Shown: positions 1-8,092, counted from the stretch's first letter. The stretch: 64,000 nucleotides of DNA from an uncultured Actinomycetes bacterium (GCA_937888775.1 CALAQT010000066.1:1-64000); one strand, 5' to 3'. Notes: generated by a model from the letters alone, not told the origin. Program-made: numbers and translations.

Positions 1-1
1 C

Positions 2-103
2 GACAACTGGAATGCCCGTCGCCACCCCTTCGTGTGGGTGAAGACAGCCGACGAAATCCTGACGCATGCCAACCAGAAAGCTATTTCAGCCGCGGTGCAC
101 TAG
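2..103 (+). pseudogene. 3' end of an IS630-type transposase
   Basis: The first bases read, in one frame to a stop at 101-103, as the extreme C-terminus of an IS630-family DDE transposase: a WNARRHPFVWVKTADEIL stretch, which matches the conserved end of that family. Only about 33 residues lie in the window, so whether the rest is intact to the left is unknown. Its stop overlaps the 3' end of the convergent EEP gene, which suggests the element marks the left edge of the island. Confidence 0.7.
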
Positions 104-1038
104 CGAACTAGTACCGCTTCCCTCGTGGCTACGGCCGCCCGCGGTTTCTGCGCGAGCTGCAGGTCGCGTGGTGTGGCGAGGCGACCTGCGCGACCATCGT
201 CGCCGGCGAGGGAGGGAGTGTCGCTGGCGGCAACCGTCATCAGCAGTCCCGAGTGGTCGCTCAACCCTTGATGCCTAGGCTCGTCGATGTACGCGCAGTG
301 TAGAAGTCGTGTAGACCAATGCTGGGAGAGGAACCCGTAGTCGTAGCGGTATCCGTGGCCTGTCCGGCCGAACCAGCTGTGAGCCGCGACGCCAGGATGC
401 AACTCAGCGAACGCGTCGACTAGACCGCACGAGGCGATCTCCACGAGCGACTCGTACTCCCAAGAGCGGAAGCTGGAGTACTTAGGCTCGTGGGACCTCC
501 CGATCACGTTAAAGTCGCCCATCAGAATGACGCAATCCTGGTCAGATAGGCCCTTGAGAAGCGAGATCATCTGTGAAAGAAACATCTGCTTTCGCGTGAT
601 CTTCGCCACGGAGGCGTCTCGAGACGGCACGTACGCGCCGATTACCGTTACTGGCACATCGATCGCGAGCCGCACAACGAGGAGTCGGTGCGCAAGATCA
701 ACAGTCACCGCACCGGCGTCGGGGATGCTTCTGACTCGATGCACGATGGCGACGCCCCGCTCGCCGCTCGCAATCGTTGAAGGGGCCACCACCTCGTAAC
801 CGGCCTCACGGTACCAGTCAAGAATGTGGTGCGTGCCGGGCGTTCCTCGCGTCTCAGTCAGCACGATGACATCCGGATCTAGCTCCGACAGGAAGTGAAG
901 GATTCGGGTCGCTCGCAAGAGCGACGGCCCTGACACGTTGAGTGTGAAGAGCCTCAGTTCACTGGTGTCTTGTCGGCCGAACCGCGATGTGCCATCGCTC
1001 ACCAGCGAGCCGTCGTTGCCTTGGCTTCCTTGGTCCAT
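100..1038 (-). CDS. Endonuclease/exonuclease/phosphatase (EEP) family protein, copy 1
   Basis: A 312-residue protein with the EEP (DNase I/synaptojanin) signatures: TLNVSGPS near the N-terminus, a TETRG metal-binding Glu, GDFNVIGR, a YRYDYGF segment and the terminal SDHSGL catalytic Asp-His. Members hydrolyse phosphodiester or phosphomonoester bonds in nucleic acids, nucleotides or lipids. The substrate cannot be read here. I chose the ATG at 1038 because GGGGGAG lies 8 nt upstream; an in-frame TTG or ATG further up would place the 1076-1105 palindrome inside the gene. It is paralogous to the protein at 3597-4382: both share YVPSRDAS, a WEYE block and SDHS. It is divergent from the DUF6788 gene. 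Confidence 0.85.
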   Translation of the reverse strand: MDQGSQGNDGSLVSDGTSRFGRQDTSELRLFTLNVSGPSLLRATRILHFLSELDPDVIVLTETRGTPGTHHILDWYREAGYEVVAPSTIASGERGVAIVHRVRSIPDAGAVTVDLAHRLLVVRLAIDVPVTVIGAYVPSRDASVAKITRKQMFLSQMISLLKGLSDQDCVILMGDFNVIGRSHEPKYSSFRSWEYESLVEIASCGLVDAFAELHPGVAAHSWFGRTGHGYRYDYGFLSQHWSTRLLHCAYIDEPRHQGLSDHSGLLMTVAASDTPSLAGDDGRAGRLATPRDLQLAQKPRAAVATREAVLVR

Positions 1039-1075
1039 TAGGCCGTCTCCCCCAGTGGTGCGATCCACAGTGTGC

Positions 1076-1105
1076 GCGTCTGACAGTATATATACTGGCA
1101 GACGC
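1076..1105. promoter_or_regulatory. 30-bp near-perfect palindrome between divergent genes
   Basis: Bases 1076-1105 form an inverted repeat with one mismatched pair (1083/1098). The core at 1084-1097 is CAGTATATATACTG. It lies between the EEP start (1038) and the DUF6788 start (1143), and its AT-rich centre could serve as the -10 region in either direction. An operator covering a divergent promoter is the simplest reading; the binding protein is unknown. Confidence 0.6.
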
Positions 1106-1142
1106 ATGCGCGGGGGCAAACTGCGGAAGGTAGGGGAGTACG

Positions 1143-1493
1143 GTGGATCGGCAACTCACGCGGTACGAAGACAAGTACCGCAGCCTCCAGGCACAGGTCG
1201 CCGAGCTCGGCTTCATCAGCGCCGGGAGTGTCGCCCAGCGGCTCACAGCGTGTGGAAAGCCTGGCTGCCGCTGTAGTGGCAAACCCCCGCAACCCCACGG
1301 TCCCTACTTCCAATGGACGCGGAAGGTACGCGGCAAGACCGTGACGAGGCGTCTCAGCGCTGCTGAGGCTCTGCTCTACGGCGAGTGGATCGCAAACGCG
1401 CGCCGCCTGAGCACCATCCTCGCCGACATGGAGGCCGTGTCGGCGGGTGCTGCCGAGATCCTTCTATCGAACGCCGACGCGGATGATCAATAG
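1143..1493 (+). CDS. DUF6788 family protein
   Basis: A 116-residue protein with the DUF6788 pattern: a coiled N-terminus, a CGKPGCRC cysteine pair, then HGPYFQWTRKVRGKTVTRRL and a C-terminal helix ending in LADMEAV. The family is common in actinobacteria, often next to mobile elements, and has no known function. The cysteines may bind zinc. The GTG at 1143 follows an AGGGGAG Shine-Dalgarno. It shares the palindromic intergenic region with the divergent EEP gene and precedes the radical SAM operon by about 320 bp. Confidence 0.75.
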   Translation: MDRQLTRYEDKYRSLQAQVAELGFISAGSVAQRLTACGKPGCRCSGKPPQPHGPYFQWTRKVRGKTVTRRLSAAEALLYGEWIANARRLSTILADMEAVSAGAAEILLSNADADDQ

Positions 1494-1755
1494 ACGGGCT
1501 CTCACGGCACGCGCGCCACTCGACGGTGTTGACTGCGTCTCTCGCTCCAGATCCGTCGACGCTGTGGGTACTTGTATCAGTGGGAGGCTCCAGCAGTGTT
1601 GGGCTGACGCGAGCGGGCGGCCAACGGCAGCCGCTCGTCTCCGGACAGTGTCACGGGTCCCCACCGTCATGGTGCGGCAGTGTCAATGGGTTCTCGAGAC
1701 CCTACGCCCGTTCCCATGCTGGTGGGCGAGCCTATGTTCGGGTATCCTGCAAGCG

Positions 1756-1818
1756 ATGCGGAGAGTCACCTGCGCAACCCCTGATGCCCGTCCTCCTTGT
1801 CGGCTTCCTGATGGCTAG
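1756..1818 (+). other. Possible 20-residue leader or precursor peptide ORF
   Basis: ATG at 1756 opens a 20-codon frame (starting MRRVTC, ending CRLPDG) whose stop overlaps the likely ATG of the radical SAM gene at 1811. A TATCCT hexamer at 1743-1748 lies 7 nt upstream, a spacing seen for leaderless mRNAs. It could be a translational leader, a small RiPP-type substrate of the SPASM enzyme, or chance. The rest of 1494-1755 shows no supported gene. Confidence 0.25.
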
Positions 1819-2929
1819 GGTCGAGCTGCCGACCCCGCCTCCCCCATCCAGCCCTGCGGAGTCGCGGCCTCAACGCCTCGCTTCTCTAGGTCACCACTCG
1901 TCCTGTTATTTCCGGACGGGTCCGCCACCAGGCACGAGGAAGGCGCTGATTCAGATCACGGAGCGCTGCAATCTTCACTGTGCACATTGCTTCGTCTCTT
2001 CGACCAAATCTGGTCGTGACCTGACGCTCCGCGAAATTGACGAGGTCGTGCTGCCCCTATTGACCGACACGGCCGTCGAGAGGGTGACCATCACGGGAGG
2101 CGAGCCGTTTGCACATCCCGACATCCACGCGATCATCGCTCGCCTGCGTCACATGACCAGCGTGACTGTCTGTACAAACGCAACGCTCATCGACGAACGT
2201 TCTGCACGACTCTTGGCAGCGAACCCGAACGTCCATGTGAATGTCAGCATCGACGGATTCAATGCACCGGCGCATGACCGCCTCCGCGGTCAAGCCGGTG
2301 CCTTCGACCAAGCAATGGCGGGCCTCGCATTGTTAGCTAGCCACGGCTTGGTTAAAGGAATTCTCGCCACCCCTACCGCAGCCTCGAAGCCGGCCGATTT
2401 CGTCGAGCTTTGCCGCCTCGGCGACCGGGTCGGTGCAGAATATGTGCTAATGAACCCGCTCTCCCCGCTGGGCCGCGGCATTGGCAGTGCCCGAAAACTT
2501 GGCGCCACGCAGCAAGCCATGCGCGCGATCGAGTCCTCCATCGAAGGCACGTCTGACCTCAACGTCGAGCCGGTATTCATCCGCTTCCCAGCCTCCGGGC
2601 AGCCTCTTTCTGGATGCTCCGCCGGAAGCATCTATTACGTCTTCGCGAACGGCGATGTGGCCTTCTGCCCGTACTTGGTGTTCGCCGCTCGATCAGCGAC
2701 TTCGGTCCATAGCCCTGAAACCTTTCTTGCCGGTAACGTATTCCGCGATACCGATGTCGCGGCACGAATTTGCCGTTTCTCGCCCGACCGCGACCTAAGA
2801 GTCGGCGCCAACTCGACCTGCGGTGCTTGCGAACTCGCACCGGGTTGTGGGAAAGGATGCCCTGCGGCCGTGGTTGCTTCTGGCGGTTCGCTGGGTGGGC
2901 ACGATTCGGAAGTCTGCGATCGATGCTAG
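1811..2929 (+). CDS. Radical SAM/SPASM domain protein
   Basis: About 372 residues from the ATG at 1811; an upstream in-frame extension to 1526 looks non-coding. The radical SAM cluster motif CNLHCAHC is at residues 53-60, followed by the GGEP motif. The C-terminal quarter holds the cysteine-rich SPASM region that binds auxiliary Fe-S clusters: a Cys in GCSAGS, AFCPY, CGACELAPGCGKGC and a final CDRC. SPASM enzymes modify peptides or small molecules by radical chemistry in the cytoplasm. No obvious RiPP cluster is present. Instead its stop overlaps the kinase-like gene by 7 bp (ATGCTAG), so the two are probably translationally coupled. The start codon lacks a clear ribosome site. It is not a viperin: the Cys context and the SPASM tail differ. 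Confidence 0.85.
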   Translation: MARVELPTPPPPSSPAESRPQRLASLGHHSSCYFRTGPPPGTRKALIQITERCNLHCAHCFVSSTKSGRDLTLREIDEVVLPLLTDTAVERVTITGGEPFAHPDIHAIIARLRHMTSVTVCTNATLIDERSARLLAANPNVHVNVSIDGFNAPAHDRLRGQAGAFDQAMAGLALLASHGLVKGILATPTAASKPADFVELCRLGDRVGAEYVLMNPLSPLGRGIGSARKLGATQQAMRAIESSIEGTSDLNVEPVFIRFPASGQPLSGCSAGSIYYVFANGDVAFCPYLVFAARSATSVHSPETFLAGNVFRDTDVAARICRFSPDRDLRVGANSTCGACELAPGCGKGCPAAVVASGGSLGGHDSEVCDRC

Positions 2930-3600
2930 ACGACTACCCGTGGGAATCGGAACTCTGGTCGGGGCCCTTCCCAGCGCCGGGAGAGGGAACCCTAGTCGCG
3001 GTGGAGGGACCCCATGGATCCGGAAAGTCCACAACGGTCCAAGCGCTTGTGGACGTCCTGACCCAACGAGGCGTCGACTGCGTGCCCACAAAGGAGCCGA
3101 CGGCCACCTCGATCGGCGACTTTGTGCGTGAGATCTCAGAAACCGTCAGCGGCAACGCCCTTGCCGCTCTCGTTGCGGGAGATCGCTGGAACCATGTCGA
3201 AACCGTGATCGCACCAGCCCTCATCCGAGATGCCGTGGTGGTCACGGATAGGTTCGTGCCATCGTCGCTGGTTCTCCAAACGCTCGACGGCGTTCCGCTC
3301 TCCTACATCACAGCGATCAATCGTGGCTTGCCGACCCCAGCCCTGACGTTGTTTCTCGACTGCTCCGACGATGTACTCGCCGAGCGTCGAGCGCGTCGTC
3401 GCGGCTCTACTCGCTTCGAGCGGCAAGGAGACGTTGCTCTCGAGGGCCGTCTCTACCGCGCTGTGTCTGACCGGCTGAGCAAGCATTGCCTGCCACGCAT
3501 CCTGGTTTGCGATAGCGAGGCTATGTCGCCGATCGCTATCGCAGAAAATGCGGCGAGTCGTATCCAAGCCATCCGTGCCCAGGCGGTCCTCGCGCGGTGA
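2923..3600 (+). CDS. Thymidylate-kinase-like P-loop kinase
   Basis: 225 residues from the ATG at 2923, which overlaps the radical SAM stop. It shows Walker A GPHGSGKST at 29-37, the TMK-type VVVTDRFVPSSLVLQ segment (DR motif) and an arginine-rich lid (RARRRGSTRFER). By family it would phosphorylate dTMP or a related nucleoside monophosphate. The sequence departs enough from housekeeping TMKs, and lies in a small accessory operon, that a modified or non-canonical nucleotide is plausible (inference). Its TGA overlaps the GTG of the next EEP gene by 4 bp, giving a three-gene coupled operon. Confidence 0.8.
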   Translation: MLDDYPWESELWSGPFPAPGEGTLVAVEGPHGSGKSTTVQALVDVLTQRGVDCVPTKEPTATSIGDFVREISETVSGNALAALVAGDRWNHVETVIAPALIRDAVVVTDRFVPSSLVLQTLDGVPLSYITAINRGLPTPALTLFLDCSDDVLAERRARRRGSTRFERQGDVALEGRLYRAVSDRLSKHCLPRILVCDSEAMSPIAIAENAASRIQAIRAQAVLAR

Positions 3601-4382
3601 GGGTCCTGACCCTCAACGTGGCGAATCCGTCGCTCGCAAGGGCCGAGAGACAGCTCACGTGGCTTGGAGGGCGGCGTGACGATGTGCTCGTTCTGACAGA
3701 GGTCGGCAATGGACCCGGAAGCCGCCTCCTTGCCGACGCTCTGTCCTGTTCCGGTTACACGACAGTCTTCGAGGCGCCGCCGTCTGATGAGCGCGGGGTG
3801 CTCTTGGCCAGTCGTCTAGAGGTCGTCGAGACGATCCCCGGCCCGGCCTACCTGCCGTGGCGAGCGGGCGCCATGCGGCTGGCAAATTCACGCCTACTGG
3901 TCGTGGGTACGTATGTCCCCTCTCGCGACGCTTCATGGGGCAAGACAGAGCGGAAAAGGCAGTTCATTTCCGCGTTCTGCACCTGGATGCATGCTCAGTC
4001 AGGCATCTACGAGCGGCTGCTCGTTGGCGATCTCAACGTGGTCGAGCGGCGGCACGTGCCGTACTACCCCTTCTTCCAGGAATGGGAGTACGCGTTCCTC
4101 GATACCCTCTCTGTATTCGGATTGATAGACGCGTTCCGCTTGCTCACACCCTCGGATTGCGAGTACAGCTGGAAGGACCGCAACGGTGAAGGCTATCGTT
4201 ACGATCACTCTTTCGTAGAAGCATCCGTCGCTGCCGCGGTTCAGTCGTGCTTCTACGCTCACGCAACCCGAGAAGAACGGCTGTCCGACCATTCCGCGAT
4301 GGCCCTGGACATCAAGGTGGACGCGGCCATCCCGACGCGTGATGTCCAGATTATTGCCTCGTTGCAGCCGTCGTTGTTCTGA
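3597..4382 (+). CDS. Endonuclease/exonuclease/phosphatase (EEP) family protein, copy 2
   Basis: 261 residues starting at GTG 3597, which overlaps the kinase stop. It has the EEP signatures RVLTLNVANPS, VLTEVG, GDLNVVERR, GYRYDHSF and LSDHSAMALD. It is clearly paralogous to the gene at 100-1038, with the same YVPSRDAS and WEYA/WEYE blocks, but has Leu instead of Phe in the GDxN motif. A coupled radical SAM, nucleotide kinase and EEP gene set suggests synthesis, phosphorylation and hydrolysis of a nucleotide-like compound, which is inference only. It ends convergent to the nucleotidyltransferase gene. Confidence 0.85.
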   Translation: MRVLTLNVANPSLARAERQLTWLGGRRDDVLVLTEVGNGPGSRLLADALSCSGYTTVFEAPPSDERGVLLASRLEVVETIPGPAYLPWRAGAMRLANSRLLVVGTYVPSRDASWGKTERKRQFISAFCTWMHAQSGIYERLLVGDLNVVERRHVPYYPFFQEWEYAFLDTLSVFGLIDAFRLLTPSDCEYSWKDRNGEGYRYDHSFVEASVAAAVQSCFYAHATREERLSDHSAMALDIKVDAAIPTRDVQIIASLQPSLF

Positions 4383-4574
4383 TCAGGTCGATGCACCATG
4401 CAAACCGTGACGTGCAATCCGGCGGGCTCCGCCCGGTCAATGGCCACGCCACTCGACGGCGATTCCCCCTCCCCCCCGATTGGCGGTTGGGCATGTGGGC
4501 ATGGTGTCCGGTCACCCGCACCATCTCCAGCTTTACCCGACCCGATAGTCCGCAAGTCGAGTGAGTTTCGCCGC

Positions 4575-4605
4575 CGATGAGGGCTAGATAATCCGACCCT
4601 CATCG
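4575..4605. terminator. Hairpin at the convergent junction
   Basis: CGATGAGGG (4575-4583) pairs with CCCTCATCG (4597-4605), a 9-bp stem with a 13-nt loop. It covers the last codons of the minus-strand gene and lies 190 bp after the plus-strand EEP gene, so it may end transcription from either side. There is no clear T tract. The rest of 4383-4574 shows no gene. Confidence 0.35.
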
Positions 4606-6002
4606 ACTGCCCGCGCAACGTGAGGAGCGAATACTTCGCTCCGTGTGTGCGACATGCTCAGTCGCAGTCGCTCATGCGGTGAACGCCCGCGCTCCCCTCG
4701 GAGGCGCTCAACGATTTTCCATCGGAAGGCCTGGATACGTCGAGTGAGTGGGTCAGGGAAGTCGTCCCAGCGAACGTCGAGCTGCGGAAGGATCAGATTC
4801 TGGTACATGCCGGGGTGGTAACGCCCCTGTTGGATGACAAAGACGGCCGTCTGAGCTTGGAAGCCGTGGTCGACCGGATCGAATGATCGCTCTAGTCGGA
4901 GATCCGATCCCGCAAAGGAGCGTTGTTCGTCTGCTCGATTATTTGCAGGGTCCGGGCGAAAGTCCCACATGTGGCGTCGCAGGTCCTCGACGTCGAACGG
5001 GAGCACTGTGAGATCGGCGAGCAGTAGGTACTCGAAGTCGGCACGTGAGAAGATGTGCAAGCTCAGAATGTATTGCCCGATCAGGCCAAATGGGGTTAGC
5101 AAAGGATCGATCTGCTCACTCCAAAAGGGCAGCTTGTGGCTGAACATTCGGGGACCGTCACGAGCTTGGCCTTGAAATGCGGTGATTCGCCGGCGCAGAT
5201 CAGCAATGTCCTTGCCAACGACTCCACTCAGGTGTGACAGGCCTTCGGCGAGACTGTCGATCTCATCGTAGTCGCGGAGGACCAACACCAGGTCCATGTC
5301 GCTGCCGGCTTGTGGCGTCACATTCCCTGCGACGTCGACCCCCGGAAGGAGGGGGACATAGCTGAGAGATAGTGGATCGTCCTCAGGAGGATGCGTCTTG
5401 CCCCAGTTCGCTCCGCAGACGTTCATGTACCGGCCATATCCGACCGAGCCGCCAAGTATTGCTGCGCACTTCATTCTCTCGCGGACCAATACCTGTAGTT
5501 CGTGAAGGTCGCGCAGCCGGCGGCTGGTCTCAATGGAGGCTTCTAATGGTGTCGCCCGGCGCCGTTGGGGCACTGGCGGGTTATACGCCGTAAATCGAAC
5601 CCCGCCGGTGCCAGGGACGGGCGTAATGAGGCGTTCGTCGAAGTACAGCCGCAGAATCGGGTCGGCTGCGGGTAAAGCGTCCTGGTCGACGGTGGCGAAT
5701 ATCCGGCCAGCATCATGAGCCAGCTGTACGTCCCCGCCGGGGTAGCAGCTTGATACGCGGCTCAGGGCCTCCGCAAGGAAGCCAGGGATGGTGTCAGGCA
5801 GGTACGTCGAGTCATGGTCATTGAGGATCCGGCAAAACTGGCGGTAGACACCCTCAACCAAGCGCCAATCAGCGCGGTCATGCGGCTCGGCGCCCGCCGC
5901 CTCAATCATTGGCGTCTCGCTCGCGGCACAGCCGTACGGATCTGCGTCGCGGGTTTTGACACGACAGGGTGGAACAGCAACTTCAATCTCCCGAGACTCC
6001 AA
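4584..6002 (-). CDS. Nucleotidyltransferase-fold protein (Pol-beta superfamily, putative)
   Basis: 472 residues. A GGSVGYGRY motif near residue 190 followed about 50 residues later by GSDMDLVLVL fits the Pol-beta-type nucleotidyltransferase pattern (GS, then DxD), with an unusually long insert between the two. The flanking regions are not recognised. Such enzymes transfer NMPs to RNA, proteins or small molecules; several are toxins or defence effectors. It is the last gene of a minus-strand operon and overlaps the ImmA-type gene by 20 bp, so a regulated effector is plausible (inference). The family assignment rests on one motif pair. Confidence 0.6.
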   Translation of the reverse strand: MESREIEVAVPPCRVKTRDADPYGCAASETPMIEAAGAEPHDRADWRLVEGVYRQFCRILNDHDSTYLPDTIPGFLAEALSRVSSCYPGGDVQLAHDAGRIFATVDQDALPAADPILRLYFDERLITPVPGTGGVRFTAYNPPVPQRRRATPLEASIETSRRLRDLHELQVLVRERMKCAAILGGSVGYGRYMNVCGANWGKTHPPEDDPLSLSYVPLLPGVDVAGNVTPQAGSDMDLVLVLRDYDEIDSLAEGLSHLSGVVGKDIADLRRRITAFQGQARDGPRMFSHKLPFWSEQIDPLLTPFGLIGQYILSLHIFSRADFEYLLLADLTVLPFDVEDLRRHMWDFRPDPANNRADEQRSFAGSDLRLERSFDPVDHGFQAQTAVFVIQQGRYHPGMYQNLILPQLDVRWDDFPDPLTRRIQAFRWKIVERLRGERGRSPHERLRLSMSHTRSEVFAPHVARAVDEGRII

Positions 6003-7446
6003 CCAGCGCCTTCACAAGTGCGTTGTCCACTTCAGGAAGCCTCTCCGCCGACAGATGCCTCCAGAGGGCCTGCTGGGCTACTGGTCGCCCCGGGCCTTCA
6101 GACCGAGCCAGGTTACTCGCTGATCCCCAGCGATCCTTGTACTCGCCCACCTCTTGCATCTCATAGGCGGCGACCATCCCGAGAAGTCCGGCGCTCACGC
6201 CAGCGCTCGCTGCGACTGCGGCCACTGCGCCCTTGAATCGTAGATAGTTCCCGCGTGCCTGCACCCGCACCTCATGAATCAACACCTCATGATCGGGCAG
6301 GACAAGCTGTAGTGCGAATTCATTGGCCTCCTGCTCGTCTCGATCTGCTCCCGGCCGAACGTCTGGCGCGTCGACGTCCATGATTCCACTCTGTGCAACA
6401 TGACCTCGGGCAATGTGACCTAGCTCGTGAGCTAGGTCGAAGAGCCAGAAGGCCATAAACTCGCGCGTTTCCTTCAGCACCACCACCGGGACGTCATCGA
6501 CGATCCAAGCTGCGGCCGAGAACCCTCCGCGGCCATGGACCGGTATGACCGGGACACCGGCAGCGCCCGCCCACTGCAGAAGAGAGTGGAGAGTGACCAT
6601 TCCGCCGGCATCTAGTGCGTCACGCCGAATGATTGCAGGGTCGGCCGGTACGCCGCGGTAAGGCACGTACTGACCAAACGTGCGGACACTCAAAGAGAGG
6701 CGATACGAGACGTTCACGAGCGGGGCTTGCGGCTGCTGACTGCGAAGTGCCTTGTAGCGAACTGCAACCGGCAACGGTCCGTTCGCCGGGACGCCGTTAG
6801 CAAGGGAATCGCGGCTCCAGTCGAAGGCATGAACAAGAAGTGCGGACACGCTTGCGCGCGGCGTATGTGCGAGCAGCCGATCTAGAATGTCCCCTGGGAC
6901 GCCTGCTCGCCGCGCACGCTTCCGTAATTCCTGTTGCGAGACTTCAGCCGCATCGGGATCAGCGATGTCGGCCAAGGTTGCGCCCATTGCGCGCAACAGG
7001 GTATGCACCGTGGATACTCGAAGGTCAAAGGACCCGCTTTCGATCTTCGAGAGTTGCGGCGAAGACATGCCAATCTGCTGTGCCAGCGCGCGCTGGCTAA
7101 GACCGCGATCCTCACGCAGGGCCTTCAGGCGGCGCCCTAGGCGCCGGGCTTCGTCAGCGTCTCGGCGTCGCAGCTCTTGCGCGAAATCGGGATCCGCCGC
7201 GGCCCGCAATTGTTCCCAACTCACGTCAACTGCCTCGCCGGACCCCATCACGGCGCGGATACTATGCGGACCGTCAGAGGACAGCTCGACGCGAAGTTGG
7301 CCGCCGGGAAGGCCCAAGTTCTTTGCCGGTACGGTCACCATGTCGCCGTTCGCGAACTCGATCAGGACGTCCTTGTGGGAGTTGCGCACAGCCACGATGT
7401 CGCTGTAGCCAGCGTCGAACCACCGCCCGTTCCGCGTGTCAGCCAT
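5983..7446 (-). CDS. DUF2442-XRE-ImmA/IrrE fusion regulator/protease
   Basis: 487 residues in three parts. Residues about 10-95 resemble DUF2442 (IEFANGDMVTVPAKNL, then VDVSWEQLRAAADPDF). Residues about 105-160 are an XRE helix-turn-helix (GLSQRALAQQIGMSSPQLSK). The C-terminal half is an ImmA/IrrE zinc metallopeptidase with HELGHIARGH and the downstream ligand region DEQEANEFALQLVLPD. ImmA-type proteases usually cleave a repressor under stress; here protease and DNA-binding parts are in one chain. DUF2442 is commonly the partner of DUF4160, and the DUF4160 gene lies immediately upstream, overlapping by 8 bp. The HTH probably binds the palindrome at 7682-7697. Confidence 0.85.
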   Translation of the reverse strand: MADTRNGRWFDAGYSDIVAVRNSHKDVLIEFANGDMVTVPAKNLGLPGGQLRVELSSDGPHSIRAVMGSGEAVDVSWEQLRAAADPDFAQELRRRDADEARRLGRRLKALREDRGLSQRALAQQIGMSSPQLSKIESGSFDLRVSTVHTLLRAMGATLADIADPDAAEVSQQELRKRARRAGVPGDILDRLLAHTPRASVSALLVHAFDWSRDSLANGVPANGPLPVAVRYKALRSQQPQAPLVNVSYRLSLSVRTFGQYVPYRGVPADPAIIRRDALDAGGMVTLHSLLQWAGAAGVPVIPVHGRGGFSAAAWIVDDVPVVVLKETREFMAFWLFDLAHELGHIARGHVAQSGIMDVDAPDVRPGADRDEQEANEFALQLVLPDHEVLIHEVRVQARGNYLRFKGAVAAVAASAGVSAGLLGMVAAYEMQEVGEYKDRWGSASNLARSEGPGRPVAQQALWRHLSAERLPEVDNALVKALVGVSGD

Positions 7447-7675
7447 CGTTTAATTCCACCCAGAGATCCAGCAGCGCCGGTTGCTCAATTCGGATCCGCT
7501 CAACCAACTGAGCAGGTAGCGGCTCGCATTGGTGGTAAACGGTGAGGGTCCACAGATAGACGGAAGCGACGCGCTGGTTGCGACGCATTACATGGGCATG
7601 AGGGAGGTGGTGCGGCTGTCCACGCTCTGGGAGGACGTACACTCCGTAATTGCCAAATCTGAAGGCTCGGGCCAT
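7439..7675 (-). CDS. DUF4160 domain protein
   Basis: 78 residues with the DUF4160 layout: FGNYGVYVLPERGQPHHLPH with clustered His residues, then a C-terminal helix ending ALLDLWVELNDG. DUF4160 and DUF2442 proteins are usually encoded as adjacent toxin-antitoxin-like pairs of unproven role. Here the DUF2442 part is fused to the next gene. The ATG at 7675 has no Shine-Dalgarno, but TATGCT ends 8 nt upstream, consistent with a leaderless transcript. Confidence 0.7.
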   Translation of the reverse strand: MARAFRFGNYGVYVLPERGQPHHLPHAHVMRRNQRVASVYLWTLTVYHQCEPLPAQLVERIRIEQPALLDLWVELNDG

Positions 7676-7681
7676 AGGATA

Positions 7682-7697
7682 TTAGCATATATGCTAA
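7682..7697. promoter_or_regulatory. Perfect 16-bp palindrome, probable operator of the DUF4160-ImmA operon
   Basis: TTAGCATATATGCTAA at 7682-7697 is a perfect inverted repeat six bases upstream of the DUF4160 start on the minus strand. It contains a -10-like TATGCT (7689-7684), so a bound repressor would cover the promoter. Size and symmetry fit XRE-type regulators, making autoregulation by the fusion protein likely. Confidence 0.65.
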
Positions 7698-7909
7698 CGA
7701 CTGACCGCGGTGGGGCAAGAACGCCCCGAATACGGAGAGGGGTGCCTGATGCTCCGATGCCTCAGTCGCACAACTGCATCGGTGATCCCATGGGCGGCTC
7801 TGCACCATGAGTGTGATGCCCTACGCCAACGGCCGCCGTTGAAGAGCCCAAGAGGGCCAGAGCCGTTTGGGAGCCGCGCGGTTTTTAGCTGGTCCTCTCG
7901 GGCATCGGC

Positions 7910-8092
7910 TCAATAGCCCTTCTTCTGGGCGTCGTGCGCAACCTCGTGGCCGATCCAAGAGACCAGAGCAGCCCCGAGACCCGCTCCCAGGGGCCCACCG
8001 ACAAGCGCTCCTACGACCCCCCCGAGCAACCCGCCGATGCCGGCCCCGATGACACGTGCCTCCTTGTCGGGCTGTCGCTTGCTCAGTGACAT
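7910..8092 (-). CDS. Glycine-zipper small membrane protein
   Basis: About 60 residues from an ATG at 8092, preceded on the minus strand by an AAGGAGA site. The centre is a Gly-rich hydrophobic repeat (GAGIGGLLGGVVGALVGG) with Gly about every fourth residue, typical of glycine-zipper transmembrane segments, ending in HDAQKKGY. No function can be assigned. The stretch 7698-7909 upstream of the DUF4160 operon shows no gene. Confidence 0.55.
   Translation of the reverse strand: MSLSKRQPDKEARVIGAGIGGLLGGVVGALVGGPLGAGLGAALVSWIGHEVAHDAQKKGY

Noticed and set aside
1811..2929. Radical SAM protein as a prokaryotic viperin
   Set aside because: The kinase neighbour suggested it, but the cluster motif CNLHCAHC and the SPASM-type C-terminal cysteines are not viperin features.
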